This document shows positions 56,003 through 64,000 of a DNA stretch of 64,000 bases, in pieces. The DNA is from DASUAS01 sp963750045 (GTDB lineage: Bacteria; Actinomycetota; Acidimicrobiia; IMCC26256; DASPTH01), in the NCBI GenBank assembly GCA_963750045.1, contig CAVVPD010000002.1:310001-374000 (forward strand), written 5' to 3'. Made by a program: the position numbers and the translations under genes. The notes under the pieces were generated by a model. The model saw nothing but the letters and a program-made list of their open reading frames with translations, had not been told where the DNA came from and did not search any database. Numbering within the stretch: the first letter of the stretch is position 1; the number at the start of each line of letters is the position of its first letter.

Positions 56003-57415
56003 GTGCACGCCGTGAACAGGGGGGTCGGTTCGCTGGTGGCGGTGTGCGTGACCGCGGTCGCGCTCGCGCTCACCGTCCCAGCGGGCCGCCGCGCAGGGGC
56101 GGCCACCGATCCGGTCGCCAACCCGTTCGCACCCACCGACCGGTTCTGCACCAAGACGGGCCCGCCACCGACGAAGGGCACGATCAAGGTCGTCCAGATC
56201 CGCTCGCAGCTCGAGAAGTACGAGCCGCTCGGCTTGTCCTTGCCGGTGGGCGACGTCAACGACATGTTCCAGGTGTTCACCGACCAGATCAACGTGTGCG
56301 GCGGAATCCGGGGCAAGAAATTGGTGCTCCAGAACGAGGAGTACAACCCGACGAACGTGGCCAGTCGCGATGCCGCGTGCATCGCCGCCACCGAGGACGA
56401 CAAGGCGTTCGTCGTGGTGAACGCCAACACGTTCACCGGCACCGGGCCGATCTGTGTGGCCGGCGATCACAAGACCCCGCTGGTCTACGTGGGCGGCGCC
56501 GAGGGCTCCGAGTACGCGGCGACCGACGGGCGGCTCGCGTCCTACGGGCCGTCGGCCGACGGGCAGCTCCGGCTCCTCGCCGCCGATCTCCTCGCCACCG
56601 GCGCGCTCAAGGGCAAGAAGGTGGCGATCACCGCCCTCGACCTCCCGGGCCAGGCCAGCGTGGTGGAACGCTCGCTGGTGGCGCCGCTCGAGAAGGCAGG
56701 GGTGGACGTCGTCGTCTACGACGTGCTCCCGTGCCAGGGAAGTCCCATCTGCACGCAACCGATCCCGCAATCGGTGATGAAGGTGGCGAGCGCCAAGCCC
56801 GACGTGGTGATCCCGGTGCTCAGCGCCCCCACACTGCCGGGATACGTCAACGAGATGCAGCGCGCCGGCATCAAGGCGAAGCTGTACGAATCGTCGTTCA
56901 ACGCCCTCGGCACCGACCTCGTGCAGGGCAAGGTCTTGCAGGTGGGTGGTGCGGACGTGGCGTCCTACTACAAGGGCGCGACGCTGATCTCCGCGACGGT
57001 CGACGGCGACTGGCGGCTCCCCGGCTTCGGGCCACCACCGATCGGAGTGATGTGCAACGACACGTATGCCGCGCACACCAAGACCGGTGACTCCTTCAAG
57101 CCGGACACCGCGGAATACACCAAGTGGGGCATGGTCGGGTTGTCGTGCACGAACATGCGCATGGTGGCACGCGCGCTGTACGACGCGGGCAACAGGCTGA
57201 CCAAGAAGTCCTTCGTCGCCGCGCTGCGGAAGCTCCCACCGGACCCGATCGGCGGCATCGGTGGCGCACCCGTCGTCGTGTACATCGACAAGAGCACGAC
57301 CCCGACCACCGCCTTCGAAAGCCGTGCGTCGTATCCGTGCAAGTTCCCCGCCCCACCGGTCGACACCGTCTGCCTGATCCCGGTGAGCACCAAGGGACGC
57401 ACCGTCGAGCCGTAA
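56003..57415 (+). CDS. ABC transporter substrate-binding protein (periplasmic-binding fold type I)
   Basis: 470 aa, intact. Signal peptide LVAVCVTAVALALTVPAGRRAGA; no lipobox Cys at the cleavage site. The mature protein is a branched-chain-amino-acid-type solute binder: IKVVQIRSQLEKYEPLG, FTDQINVCGGIRGKKLVLQNEEY, the hinge-like VVNANTFTGTGPICVAG and LKGKKVAITALDLPGQASV. In Actinobacteria such proteins often feed hydrophobic acids to catabolic clusters. Permease and ATPase genes are not in the window, so it is an orphan here. GTG starts at 56003 and 56012 are both possible. Confidence 0.8.
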   Translation: MHAVNRGVGSLVAVCVTAVALALTVPAGRRAGAATDPVANPFAPTDRFCTKTGPPPTKGTIKVVQIRSQLEKYEPLGLSLPVGDVNDMFQVFTDQINVCGGIRGKKLVLQNEEYNPTNVASRDAACIAATEDDKAFVVVNANTFTGTGPICVAGDHKTPLVYVGGAEGSEYAATDGRLASYGPSADGQLRLLAADLLATGALKGKKVAITALDLPGQASVVERSLVAPLEKAGVDVVVYDVLPCQGSPICTQPIPQSVMKVASAKPDVVIPVLSAPTLPGYVNEMQRAGIKAKLYESSFNALGTDLVQGKVLQVGGADVASYYKGATLISATVDGDWRLPGFGPPPIGVMCNDTYAAHTKTGDSFKPDTAEYTKWGMVGLSCTNMRMVARALYDAGNRLTKKSFVAALRKLPPDPIGGIGGAPVVVYIDKSTTPTTAFESRASYPCKFPAPPVDTVCLIPVSTKGRTVEP

Positions 57416-57431
57416 TGCTCGGAGATCGCCG

Positions 57432-57446
57432 TCCCGGTCGCCGGGA
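57432..57446 (+). terminator. Hairpin after substrate-binding protein gene
   Basis: TCCCGG-TCG-CCGGGA lies 17 bp after the stop codon; short stem, no T run. Nothing else is visible between 57416 and the next gene end at 57557. Confidence 0.35.
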
Positions 57447-57556
57447 TCTCATCGACGAGGGCCGTGTCTTCGACCCGACATCGCCCTCGGACGACGAGTG
57501 CGCAGTCGCGGACGATTCAGCCAGTAAGGCCGAGGGCGTCGACGCCGACGAACGCC

Positions 57557-58141
57557 TCATGTCGGGTTCCCGCGAAGGCGATGGGTGAACAGGTGGGCCA
57601 GGCCGAGGACGAGACCTGTCGCGGTCGAAACGAACGCGGCGAGGACGACGACCATCCCGAGATACCAGGCTTCGACGCCCGCTCCGGCGGCGATGATGAC
57701 GAGCGCGGCGAGGCACGGCCCCGCCAAGAGGAACTTCCACCACGTGGCGGTGACGGCCGTTCTCGTGCGAACCGGCGCGGCTCGACGCCACGCGACGGTA
57801 CCGATCACTCCGGCGACAACCGCCAGACCGAGACCGAGAACAAGCGCCGCCGGTTCACTTCCACCGAGGATCGCCACCAGCAGTCCGGCAGCCGCAGCCA
57901 TCACGTACACGAGGGGGACGAGCGGGTTTGGGGCTCTGCGCATTCTTGTCTCCAGGTGCTGGGTCGGGATCGAGATCGCGAGGTCGACCAGCGAGCGGGC
58001 GAAGACCCACCACGCCGATTCCTCACGGCCCTGTTCGCGCATCAACCGCACCATGTCGGCGCCGTACTCCTCGCGGAAGCCACGTGGATAGAGCTTGACG
58101 AGCGCGCCATACACGCGAATCGCCAAGCTGTCGCGGCTCAT
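57557..58141 (-). CDS. PadR-partner integral membrane protein
   Basis: 194 aa. The N-terminus SLAIRVYGALVKLYPRGFREEYGADMVRLMRE is the permease-prefix pattern (LYPRxFRxxYGxxM) found in proteins encoded next to PadR regulators. Four to five transmembrane stretches follow (LVPLVYVMAAAAGLLVAIL, ALVLGLGLAVVAGVIGTV, FLLAGPCLAALVIIAAG, LGMVVVLAAFVSTATGLVLGL). The ATG overlaps the PadR stop (ATGA). Its role is probably in envelope stress or efflux sensing, as proposed for such pairs; unproven. Confidence 0.7.
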   Translation of the reverse strand: MSRDSLAIRVYGALVKLYPRGFREEYGADMVRLMREQGREESAWWVFARSLVDLAISIPTQHLETRMRRAPNPLVPLVYVMAAAAGLLVAILGGSEPAALVLGLGLAVVAGVIGTVAWRRAAPVRTRTAVTATWWKFLLAGPCLAALVIIAAGAGVEAWYLGMVVVLAAFVSTATGLVLGLAHLFTHRLRGNPT

Positions 58142-58479
58142 CCCGTCGACCCGCCGGTCAGGTAACCGCTGACGTGTTGGACGAGCGCTTGGAGTCGCGC
58201 CAATTCCTCGAGGGCCACCGTGCGACCGGTCAACGTAAGCTCGTAATATCGGCGACGTTCGCTCGCGGTACGCGAGACGCGGTCAGTCGTCTCGACGATG
58301 AGGCCGTCGTTGACCAAGCGATTCAACGTCCCGTACAGCGTCCCCGGGCCCATCCGCACCGCCCCGCTGCTCTGCTCCTGCACGCGTCGCATCAGCGCGT
58401 AGCCGTGCATCTCGCCGTCGAGCAGGGCCAAGACGATGTGCTGGGAGGCCGCCGGGAGGCGCTTCGGTGATCCGGGCAT
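58138..58479 (-). CDS. PadR family transcriptional regulator
   Basis: 113 aa. Winged helix SQHIVLALLDGEMHGYALMRRVQEQSSGAVRMGPGTLYGTLNRLVNDGLI, then RRRYYELTLTGRTVALEEL: the canonical PadR block with the G-P-G-T-L-Y motif. The short form (PadR-s2 type) lacks a long C-terminal domain. It precedes a membrane protein in a two-gene operon, and a palindrome at 58495 lies 16 bp upstream of its start, so autoregulation is likely. Confidence 0.88.
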   Translation of the reverse strand: MPGSPKRLPAASQHIVLALLDGEMHGYALMRRVQEQSSGAVRMGPGTLYGTLNRLVNDGLIVETTDRVSRTASERRRYYELTLTGRTVALEELARLQALVQHVSGYLTGGSTG

Positions 58480-58494
58480 ACTCGGAGTCTGATA

Positions 58495-58509
58495 TATCGA
58501 ATGTCGATA
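58495..58509. promoter_or_regulatory. PadR operator TATCGA-N3-TCGATA
   Basis: A perfect inverted repeat in an AT-rich patch 16 bp upstream of the PadR start; it contains TATCGAATGTCGATA, a common PadR-site form in Actinobacteria. The remaining bases to the LLM oxidoreductase 3' end at 58658 show no gene. Confidence 0.62.
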
Positions 58510-58657
58510 GTCAAGGAGTTTCGGCCGCCCGGACCGATTCCGCGAGACCCGACAGGCGGTGACGAACGAGGGCCGCCAGAAGCGAGCGCGGACGCGCCCA
58601 CCCTCTCCTCCCAGGTGGTCCGGCCCGGAGGCGAGGAGGCCGGGAGCTCGACGCGAG

Positions 58658-59539
58658 TCAGCGTGTCTTGGAGATGACCTCGTCGGCGTAGCGGTTCAGG
58701 TTGTCGATCTTCTCCTGCAGCGTCTCGGGATCGGTCGAGAGCCCGTAGGGATTGAATCGCCCGAACCCACCCGCGGTGTGGGTGACGCCCAGGTCCTCGA
58801 GTTGCCTGATCCCGTCGGCGGTGAACGACTCCCCGGCGGTCGCATAGATCGAGAAGGGTTCGCGCTCGCGTCCGTACTCCCGCCGAAGGTCGTTCATCCG
58901 GTCGATCATCGGGATCAGGTCGTCGAGGATTCCGCCCGCTCCCATCCACCCGTCGCCGAGTCGGGCGGCGCGACGGAGGTTCACGTCGGCGTGGCCACCG
59001 ATGAGCACCGGGATCGGCTTCGAGGGCACCGGTTCCATCTTGATCGCCGGGAAGTCGTAGAACTCGCCGTGGTACTCGAAGTACCCGCCCGCGCCGAGTC
59101 CGCGCACGATCTCGATGCACTCGTCGAACCGCCGTCCACGACCCTCCCAGGGCAGACCGACGATCTCGTAGTCGTCGGGCCAGGGGCTGGTGCCCACGCC
59201 GAGCACGAAGCGATCGCCCGTGATCACCGCCAGCGAGGTCGCCTCCTTGGCGTAGATCACCGGATGGCGGATCGGCATCTTGAGCACGAACGTGTGGAAT
59301 TCGATGGTGCTGGTGACGGCGCCCATCGCCGCCATCGCGATCCCCGGCTCGATGAACGGCTTGTTCTCGAGGAACTCGCGGGTGCCGTCGACGTTGTAGG
59401 GATACGTCGACGACGACTCACGCGGGTACGCGATGCTGTCCGGCACCGCGATGGTGTCGAACCCGGCCGACTCGGCCACCTCTGCCAGGGGCACGTAGAA
59501 GGAGGCGTCGCACATCGAGATGTTGGCGATGAACTTCAT
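58658..59539 (-). CDS. LLM-class F420/flavin-dependent oxidoreductase
   Basis: 293 aa, intact. TIM barrel of the luciferase-like monooxygenase family: MKFIANISMCDASFYVPLAEVAESAGFDTIAVPDS, HPVIYAKEATSLAVITGDRFVLGVGTSPWPDDYEIVG, GRGRRFDECIEIVRGL and PIPVLIGGHADVNLRRAARLGDGWM. The motif set matches F420-dependent members rather than true luciferases. ATG 59539 lies 6 nt after the cyclase stop, at the end of the operon that starts beyond 64 kb or at 61701. Confidence 0.85.
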   Translation of the reverse strand: MKFIANISMCDASFYVPLAEVAESAGFDTIAVPDSIAYPRESSSTYPYNVDGTREFLENKPFIEPGIAMAAMGAVTSTIEFHTFVLKMPIRHPVIYAKEATSLAVITGDRFVLGVGTSPWPDDYEIVGLPWEGRGRRFDECIEIVRGLGAGGYFEYHGEFYDFPAIKMEPVPSKPIPVLIGGHADVNLRRAARLGDGWMGAGGILDDLIPMIDRMNDLRREYGREREPFSIYATAGESFTADGIRQLEDLGVTHTAGGFGRFNPYGLSTDPETLQEKIDNLNRYADEVISKTR

Positions 59540-59545
59540 CGGGCG

Positions 59546-60469
59546 CTACTTGACCGCGACCGGAACCACGGGGGCACCGGTCCCGCCGGTGACCGGCTCG
59601 GGCGTCGCCGACAAGAAGAAGGTGTAGCGACCGTCGCCGGCGGAGTCCGCGGCCAGGTCCTCGAGGTTCCAGTTCTGACCCTGCGTCATCCCCATCTCGA
59701 CGAGATGCAGCGCATGCACCGGGAGCGGGACCGAGCGTTCGAACTCAACGCACTCGAACGTCGGGTTGTCAGTGGCCACCGCCGCGACGTCGTGGTCGTG
59801 GAACCAGTCGACGCTCTGCATCGACGGTCCGGCGTTGGTCGACGCGTAGGCCTCCCGGTCACCGGCGAGGAACAACGACATCGCGCCCGTGCGGAGGAGC
59901 ACGACGTCGCCCGGCTCGACCGTGACTCCCGCCATCTCGCAGGCCGCGTCGAGGTCCGCGCCCGTGAAGGGGGTGCCGGCCTCCACGACGTCGACGCCCT
60001 TGAGCCGGGCGATGTCGAGCAGCACGCCGCGCGTCACCAGCGACTTCACCAGGCCGATGCCGCACTTCGAGGCGCCGGCCTCGGTGATCGCGTCCGCGGG
60101 ATGGCCGTTCCACAGGTTCCCGCCGTAGCTGGAGTGGGCGAGTGCGTCCCAGTGGGTGCACGCCTGCAGCGCCAGGTCCATCGAGTCGTCAGAGAACCGC
60201 GTCCCCTCGGGATCGCCGATGGTGACCTCGTTGATCTGGAAGACCGTGTGGATCGGGTTGTAGCGACCAGGGATGAAGCCGATCTGCGGCCCGTTGTCGT
60301 CGAGCGGGATCGCGAGCGAGAACACCTTGCCGGACTGGACGCACGCCGCGCCTCGCTTCACCGCGGCGGCATCGATCAGGTTGAGCGTGCCCAACTCGTC
60401 GTCGTCGCCCCAGCGGCCCCAGTTGCGGACGCGTGCGGCAAGGGCCAGGAAATCGTCGTCGAGCGGCAT
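59546..60469 (-). CDS. Cyclase family (kynurenine-formamidase-like) protein
   Basis: 307 aa, intact. Cyclase/SpoU-unrelated metal hydrolase family: DELGTLNLIDAAAVKRGAA, metal-binding ACTHWDALAHSSYGGNLWNGH (H-x-D-x-x-x-H type), GVLLDIARLKGVD, VEPGDVVLLRTG and the PVHALHLVEMGMTQ end. Family members hydrolyse formamides or lactones, or cyclise polyketides. GGGGGGA lies before ATG 60469. It sits between an amidohydrolase and an F420 oxidoreductase, so the three likely process one compound. Confidence 0.85.
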   Translation of the reverse strand: MPLDDDFLALAARVRNWGRWGDDDELGTLNLIDAAAVKRGAACVQSGKVFSLAIPLDDNGPQIGFIPGRYNPIHTVFQINEVTIGDPEGTRFSDDSMDLALQACTHWDALAHSSYGGNLWNGHPADAITEAGASKCGIGLVKSLVTRGVLLDIARLKGVDVVEAGTPFTGADLDAACEMAGVTVEPGDVVLLRTGAMSLFLAGDREAYASTNAGPSMQSVDWFHDHDVAAVATDNPTFECVEFERSVPLPVHALHLVEMGMTQGQNWNLEDLAADSAGDGRYTFFLSATPEPVTGGTGAPVVPVAVK

Positions 60470-60494
60470 TCGTCCCCCCGGGTGATGAGTCGGA

Positions 60495-61701
60495 TCAGTG
60501 GTCGAGCGGCAGCCGGAGCATGCGGATGGCATTGCCCCGGGCGATCTTGTAGACGGTCTCGTCGTCGAGGTCGGCGACCTGCTCCTCGAACAGCTTCTTG
60601 GTGTGCGGCCAGGTCGAGTCGGTGTGCGGGTAGTCGGTCTCGAACGTGACGTTGTCGACACCGATTCGGTGCAGCGACTCGAGCCCGTGCCGGTCGCGGA
60701 AGAAGCAGCCGAAGATCTGGCGGTGGTAGTAGGTCGATGGCGGCTCGGTCATCACGCCCTGCACCCCGCCCCAGGCCCGGTGCTCGACCCACACGTCGTC
60801 GGCCCGCTCGAGGATGTAGGGGATCCAGCCGATCTGCCCCTCGCTGTACGCGAGCCGGAGCTCGGGGTTGCGAACGAGCACGCCGGAGAACAGGTAGTCG
60901 GTCATCGATGACATCGCGTTGCCGAAGCTCAACGTCGCCTGGACCGCGGCCGGCGCGTCGGGCGACGTCGCCGGCATCTGCGACGACGACCCGATGTGCA
61001 TGCACACGAGCGTCTCGGTCTCCGCGCAGGCCTGGAAGAAGGGCTCCCAGTAGCCGGAGTGCAGCGTCGGCAGGCCGAGCTTCGCCGGGATCTCCGAGAA
61101 CGCGACCGCCGTCACGCCGCGTGCCGCGTTGTGACGCACCTCCGCGGCCGCCAGCTCGACGTCCCAGAGCGGGACGAGACACAGGGGGATCAGACGACCG
61201 CCGGAGTCACCGCACCACTCCTCCACCATCCAGTCGTTGTACGCGCGGCATGCACGCCCAGGCCAGGTCCTTGTCCTTCGCCTCGGCGAACGTCTGCCCA
61301 CAGAAGCGCGGGAACGTCGGGAAGCACAGCGAAGCCTCGACGTGGTCGACATCCATGTCTTCGAGGCGCGCCTTCGGGTCATAGCAGCCGGGTCGCATCT
61401 CGTCGTACGTGATCGGCGACAGTGTCATCTCGTCGCGCGGGAACCCCACGGACGCGACGTGGCGCTTGTGGGGGGCAACGAGCTCCTCGTAGAACCAGGT
61501 GTCGGACTTGGGTTGGGTGTCGTCCCACTCGATCTCGTAGGTCGTACCGCCCTTGTACTCCATCTTCCCGATGCCCCGACGCTCGACGCGCGGCGCCCGC
61601 GGGTCGTCGCGGTACTTCTGCGGGAGCCACCGCTCGAAGAGGTGGGGTGGCTCGACGACGTGATCGTCGACACTGATGAATCGGGGAATGTCGCGTGCCA
61701 T
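60495..61701 (-). CDS. Amidohydrolase family protein (one frameshift)
   Basis: About 402 aa. MARDIPRFISVDDHVVEPPHLFERW, EASLCFPTFPRFCGQTFAEAKD, a frame change near 61245, then AYNDWMVEEWCGDSGGRLIPLCLVPLWDVELAAAE, ETLVCMHIGSSS, AYSEGQIGWIPYILERADDV and VTFETDYPHTDSTWPHTKK. D-D-H and D-Y-P-H are the metal/acid motifs. It is a close paralog of the protein at 41757. It starts 19 nt after the TetR stop and is followed by cyclase and LLM genes. Confidence 0.85.
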
Positions 61702-61720
61702 GGGTTCCTCGCTCTCCAGC

Positions 61721-62359
61721 TCAGCTCGGGTGGCCGGTGACCGTCTCGTACAGGATGGCGGCGAGCGTCGCCGCCATCGCCTCCTTGGTGACCCCGCGGC
61801 GGCGGAACACGGACCGGTACGTCAGCAGGCGTTCGAGCATCGCCATCGCCGCGGCCGCTGCCGCGTACGAGTTCAACTCCTTGGTGACGCGGCCCGACAG
61901 CTGCGCCGCTTCGATCTTGTTCGTGAGCTCGGGGATGATCGCGGCGTAGCCACGGCGCCGCACCGCCCAGAAGCGGTCGTCACCCTCTTCAGCCCGGAGA
62001 TCGCGCACTCGCAGGATCACGCGGTGGCGGTCCCAGTACTCCATGAACGCGGCGACGAACTCCTGCACGTGGCCGACCCCGTCCTCGTCGTTCCACGGGG
62101 TCAGGATGTAGGGGCGGAGGGTCTCGATGTCGTCGGTCGCCTCGTCGGCGAGGACCAGGATGGCTTCCTCGACGTCGGGGAAGTACTGGTAGAAGGTGGC
62201 CGGCGACGTCCCGACCTCTCGGGTGATGTCGACGACTCGCAGGCCGAGGGCGCCCCGTTCCTCGAGCAGCTTGGCCGTGGCGTCCAGCAGCTTGCGCCGG
62301 GTGCGCTGCGCCCGCGCACCGATCACCCGTCCGTCGGAGGCGAGAGCAGGCTCGGTCAC
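61721..62359 (-). CDS. TetR regulator, likely controller of the CTGACGG regulon
   Basis: 212 aa, intact. RTRRKLLDATAKLLEERGALGLRVVDITREVGTSPATFYQYFPDVEEAILVLADEAT is a complete TetR HTH; the C-domain has MEYWDRHRVILRVRDLRAEEGDDRFW and a long alanine helix. The GTG start at 62359 lies 30 bp downstream of palindrome site 4, so it most likely represses itself and, by the shared palindrome, the genes at sites 1-3. Direct binding is inferred from position only. Confidence 0.85.
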   Translation of the reverse strand: MTEPALASDGRVIGARAQRTRRKLLDATAKLLEERGALGLRVVDITREVGTSPATFYQYFPDVEEAILVLADEATDDIETLRPYILTPWNDEDGVGHVQEFVAAFMEYWDRHRVILRVRDLRAEEGDDRFWAVRRRGYAAIIPELTNKIEAAQLSGRVTKELNSYAAAAAAMAMLERLLTYRSVFRRRGVTKEAMAATLAAILYETVTGHPS

Positions 62360-62389
62360 GGCGGTGACGCTACCTGAGTCCCGACAGAT

Positions 62390-62404
62390 CTGACGACCTG
62401 TCAG
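62390..62404. promoter_or_regulatory. Operator CTGACGACCTGTCAG, site 4
   Basis: Palindrome of the same type as sites 1-3 (differences only in the central bases). It lies immediately upstream of the TetR gene and overlaps the stop codon of the preceding SDR gene, so it would control an internal promoter for TetR-amidohydrolase-cyclase-LLM. Confidence 0.7.
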
Positions 62405-63300
62405 GTTCCGTGGACCGCCTCGGGTTCCGGCGCTTCGGCGACCAGTCGCTGGAGCAGCGGACCGACCTCGGCCGGCGCCAGCCGACGGCCCTCGTCGACT
62501 GTGGGTTCCCGCCGCCAGCCGCTCACCACACACACCTCGCCACCCGACATCTCGAACACGCGGCCGGTCACGTCGCAGCTCGCGCTCCCGAGCCACACCA
62601 CGAACGGGGAGATGTTGGCCGGGTCCATGGCGTCGAATCCCGACACCGGACGGGCCATCATCTCCGGGAAGGCGTCCTCGGTCATCCGGCTGCGGGCGGA
62701 CGGGGCAATCGTGTTGGCGAGGATCCCGTACCGGCCGAGCTCGGCGGCAGCGTTGACGGTGAACGCGGCGATGCCCGCCTTGGCGGCGACATAGTTGGTC
62801 TGCGCGATCGAACCGCGCAGGCCCGCGCCGGAGGTCGTGGTCACGATCCGCGCGGCACGACCACGCCCGGCCTTCTGCTCGTCGCGCCAGTAGCCGATCG
62901 CGTGACGAACCGGGCAGAAGACGCCGCGAAGGTGCACTCGGATCACGGCATCCCACTCGTCGACCGACATGTTGACCAACATGCGGTCACGCACGATGCC
63001 GGCGTTGCACACGACGGTGTCGAGACCGCCGAACGCGTCGATGGACTGGGCGATCAGACGTCCCGCGCCGTCCCAGTCGCTGACGTCGTCGCCGTTGACG
63101 ACCGCCTCACCCCCGGCGGCGCGGATCTCGTTGACCACCTCGGCGCCCGGGGACTCATCGGTGGTGTCGCCTTGGAGAGACGCGCCGAGGTCGTTGACGA
63201 CCACTTTGGCGCCTTCCGCCGCGAACGCCAGCGAGTGCGCGCGGCCGAGGCCGCGCCCTCCCCCGGTGACGACGACGACGCGTCCGTCGCAGATCCCCAT
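62401..63300 (-). CDS. Short-chain dehydrogenase/reductase (MFE-2/FabG-like)
   Basis: 299 aa, intact. VVVVTGGGRGLGRAHSLAFAAEGAKVVVNDLGA (NAD(P) motif followed by N-D-L-G, as in peroxisomal-type 3-hydroxyacyl-CoA dehydrogenases), VNGDDVSDW, CNAGIVRDRMLVNMS, TTTSGAGLRGSIAQTNYVAAKAG with Ser-Tyr-Lys and a C-terminal extension. Likely oxidises a 3-hydroxyacyl-CoA. GGAGG lies before ATG 63300. Confidence 0.87.
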   Translation of the reverse strand: MGICDGRVVVVTGGGRGLGRAHSLAFAAEGAKVVVNDLGASLQGDTTDESPGAEVVNEIRAAGGEAVVNGDDVSDWDGAGRLIAQSIDAFGGLDTVVCNAGIVRDRMLVNMSVDEWDAVIRVHLRGVFCPVRHAIGYWRDEQKAGRGRAARIVTTTSGAGLRGSIAQTNYVAAKAGIAAFTVNAAAELGRYGILANTIAPSARSRMTEDAFPEMMARPVSGFDAMDPANISPFVVWLGSASCDVTGRVFEMSGGEVCVVSGWRREPTVDEGRRLAPAEVGPLLQRLVAEAPEPEAVHGT

Positions 63301-63385
63301 ACGGTTGCCTCCTTGATTGGTCGACTCCGCTGCGCCATCTCGCTCTCCGAGCACGGCTCCGCTTCGTCCCCTGTCACGCTCGAGG

Positions 63386-64000
63386 TCAGAGAGTTGCGGC
63401 GACGGCTTCGGCGTGCTCGTCGCTGTTCCCGAAGTGCGTGTCGAGCACACAGGCACGCTTCCAGAAACGCTGCGCGTCGACTTCCCAGGTGAAACCGACC
63501 CCGCCGTGCACCTGGATGCCCGCCTTCCCGTTGGCGATTGCCGCATCCCCCGCCATCGCCTTGGCGACGGCCACGGCGCGCGCCGGGTCGTCGTGACTGC
63601 GGCCGTCGAGAGCCACCGCCGCCGCGTAGACCGCGGCGCGCGCCACTTCGGCGCGCACGAGCATGTCCGCACAGAGGTGCTTGACCGCCTGGAACGAGCC
63701 GATCACCCGGCCGAACTGCTCGCGCTCCTTGGCGTAGGCGGTCGCGAGCTCGGTGGCGCGCAGCGCGAGCCCCAGCTGGAGGGCGGCGGTGAGGACGATC
63801 CCTTCGAGGCGGGCCCGGGCCGAGGCGGCCGCGGCGGCGACGGTCTCGCCTGTCGGCACCTCCCCGGTCACCAGCCACACGGGCGTGAGGGCATCGACGG
63901 GGCGGTGGATCGGCGCAGTCGGGATGGCCGCGGGATCGACACGCCGGATCCCGGCGTCGTCGAGCACGAGCAGCGCGTCGAGATCAGGCTGGTGCTCGAC
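63386..64000 (-). CDS. Acyl-CoA dehydrogenase, C-terminal part (runs off edge)
   Basis: Partial; about 204 residues visible, in frame to the right edge. The end is the ACAD C-terminal helical domain: TAYAKEREQFGRVIGSFQAVKHLCADMLVRAE (the R-x-Q-F-G motif) and GKAGIQVHGGVGFTWEVDAQRFWKRA (flavin/subunit contact block). This short-form ACAD (FadE28/29-like layout) often works as a heteromeric pair with a second ACAD; its partner would lie outside. Upstream of the SDR on the same strand. Confidence 0.82.
   Translation of the reverse strand, partial: VEHQPDLDALLVLDDAGIRRVDPAAIPTAPIHRPVDALTPVWLVTGEVPTGETVAAAAASARARLEGIVLTAALQLGLALRATELATAYAKEREQFGRVIGSFQAVKHLCADMLVRAEVARAAVYAAAVALDGRSHDDPARAVAVAKAMAGDAAIANGKAGIQVHGGVGFTWEVDAQRFWKRACVLDTHFGNSDEHAEAVAATL

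Noticed and set aside
1..64000. tRNA, rRNA, CRISPR arrays, IS elements or phage genes
   Set aside because: No cloverleaf, rRNA-like, short regularly spaced repeat, transposase or integrase sequence was recognised. The only long repeat is the ACAD duplication, which lacks terminal inverted repeats or a transposase.

Overview
The window is high-G+C DNA from an actinobacterium. The evidence is an actinobacterial-style type IV pilus operon, F420/deazaflavin-type enzymes, a P450 and a 3Fe-4S-type ferredoxin, many GTG starts, dense four-base gene overlaps, and an unusual load of acyl-CoA dehydrogenases, CaiB-type CoA transferases and TIM-barrel amidohydrolases. Acidimicrobiia or a related soil/freshwater lineage is my inference; no rRNA, tRNA, CRISPR array, transposase or phage gene is visible.

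Layout. 0-1.5 kb: a cupin gene diverges from a full acyl-CoA dehydrogenase (ACAD). 1.5-12.3 kb: a type IV pilus block, with pilT on + and, on -, the tightly coupled operon pilB-pilC-pilV-like-pilW-like-pilX-like-pilin; a pilD start and a possible c-di-GMP riboswitch-like leader lie beyond pilB. The block is flanked by two direct copies (about 0.9 kb) of the ACAD 3' part, and both edges cut genes (aminoglycoside-phosphotransferase-like, HisC-like, pilD, HD-GYP). It is therefore either a recent insertion/duplication or an assembly chimera. 12.6-43 kb and 50.4-64 kb: catabolic-looking operons, with at least four ACADs, four CaiB transferases (one a double-length fusion), three crotonases, a thiolase/DUF35 pair, an aldehyde dehydrogenase, five amidohydrolases, several SDRs, a nitronate monooxygenase, P450 and ferredoxin. 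They are punctuated by TetR, MarR and PadR regulators with recognisable palindromic operators. Together they look like peripheral pathways that activate and beta-oxidise hydrophobic acids; the substrate is not known.

Two patterns tie genes together. First, a 15-bp palindrome close to CTGACGGTCCGTCAG occurs four times, each time in a promoter region, one of them directly upstream of a TetR gene (61.7-62.4 kb); this looks like a regulon. Second, 45.6-50.4 kb holds three secreted paralogs, each with two copies of a four-cysteine domain ending in a W..WW..DAGP-like tail, around a LuxR-type regulator. The two divergent promoters there share a GGCCG-NN-CGGCC palindrome. This is the best candidate for an undescribed system.

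Caution: about 25 genes contain one or more frameshifts, often in compensating pairs at short homopolymers, and homology continues perfectly across them. I read most of them as consensus indels rather than decay, so coordinates for those genes span all frames.
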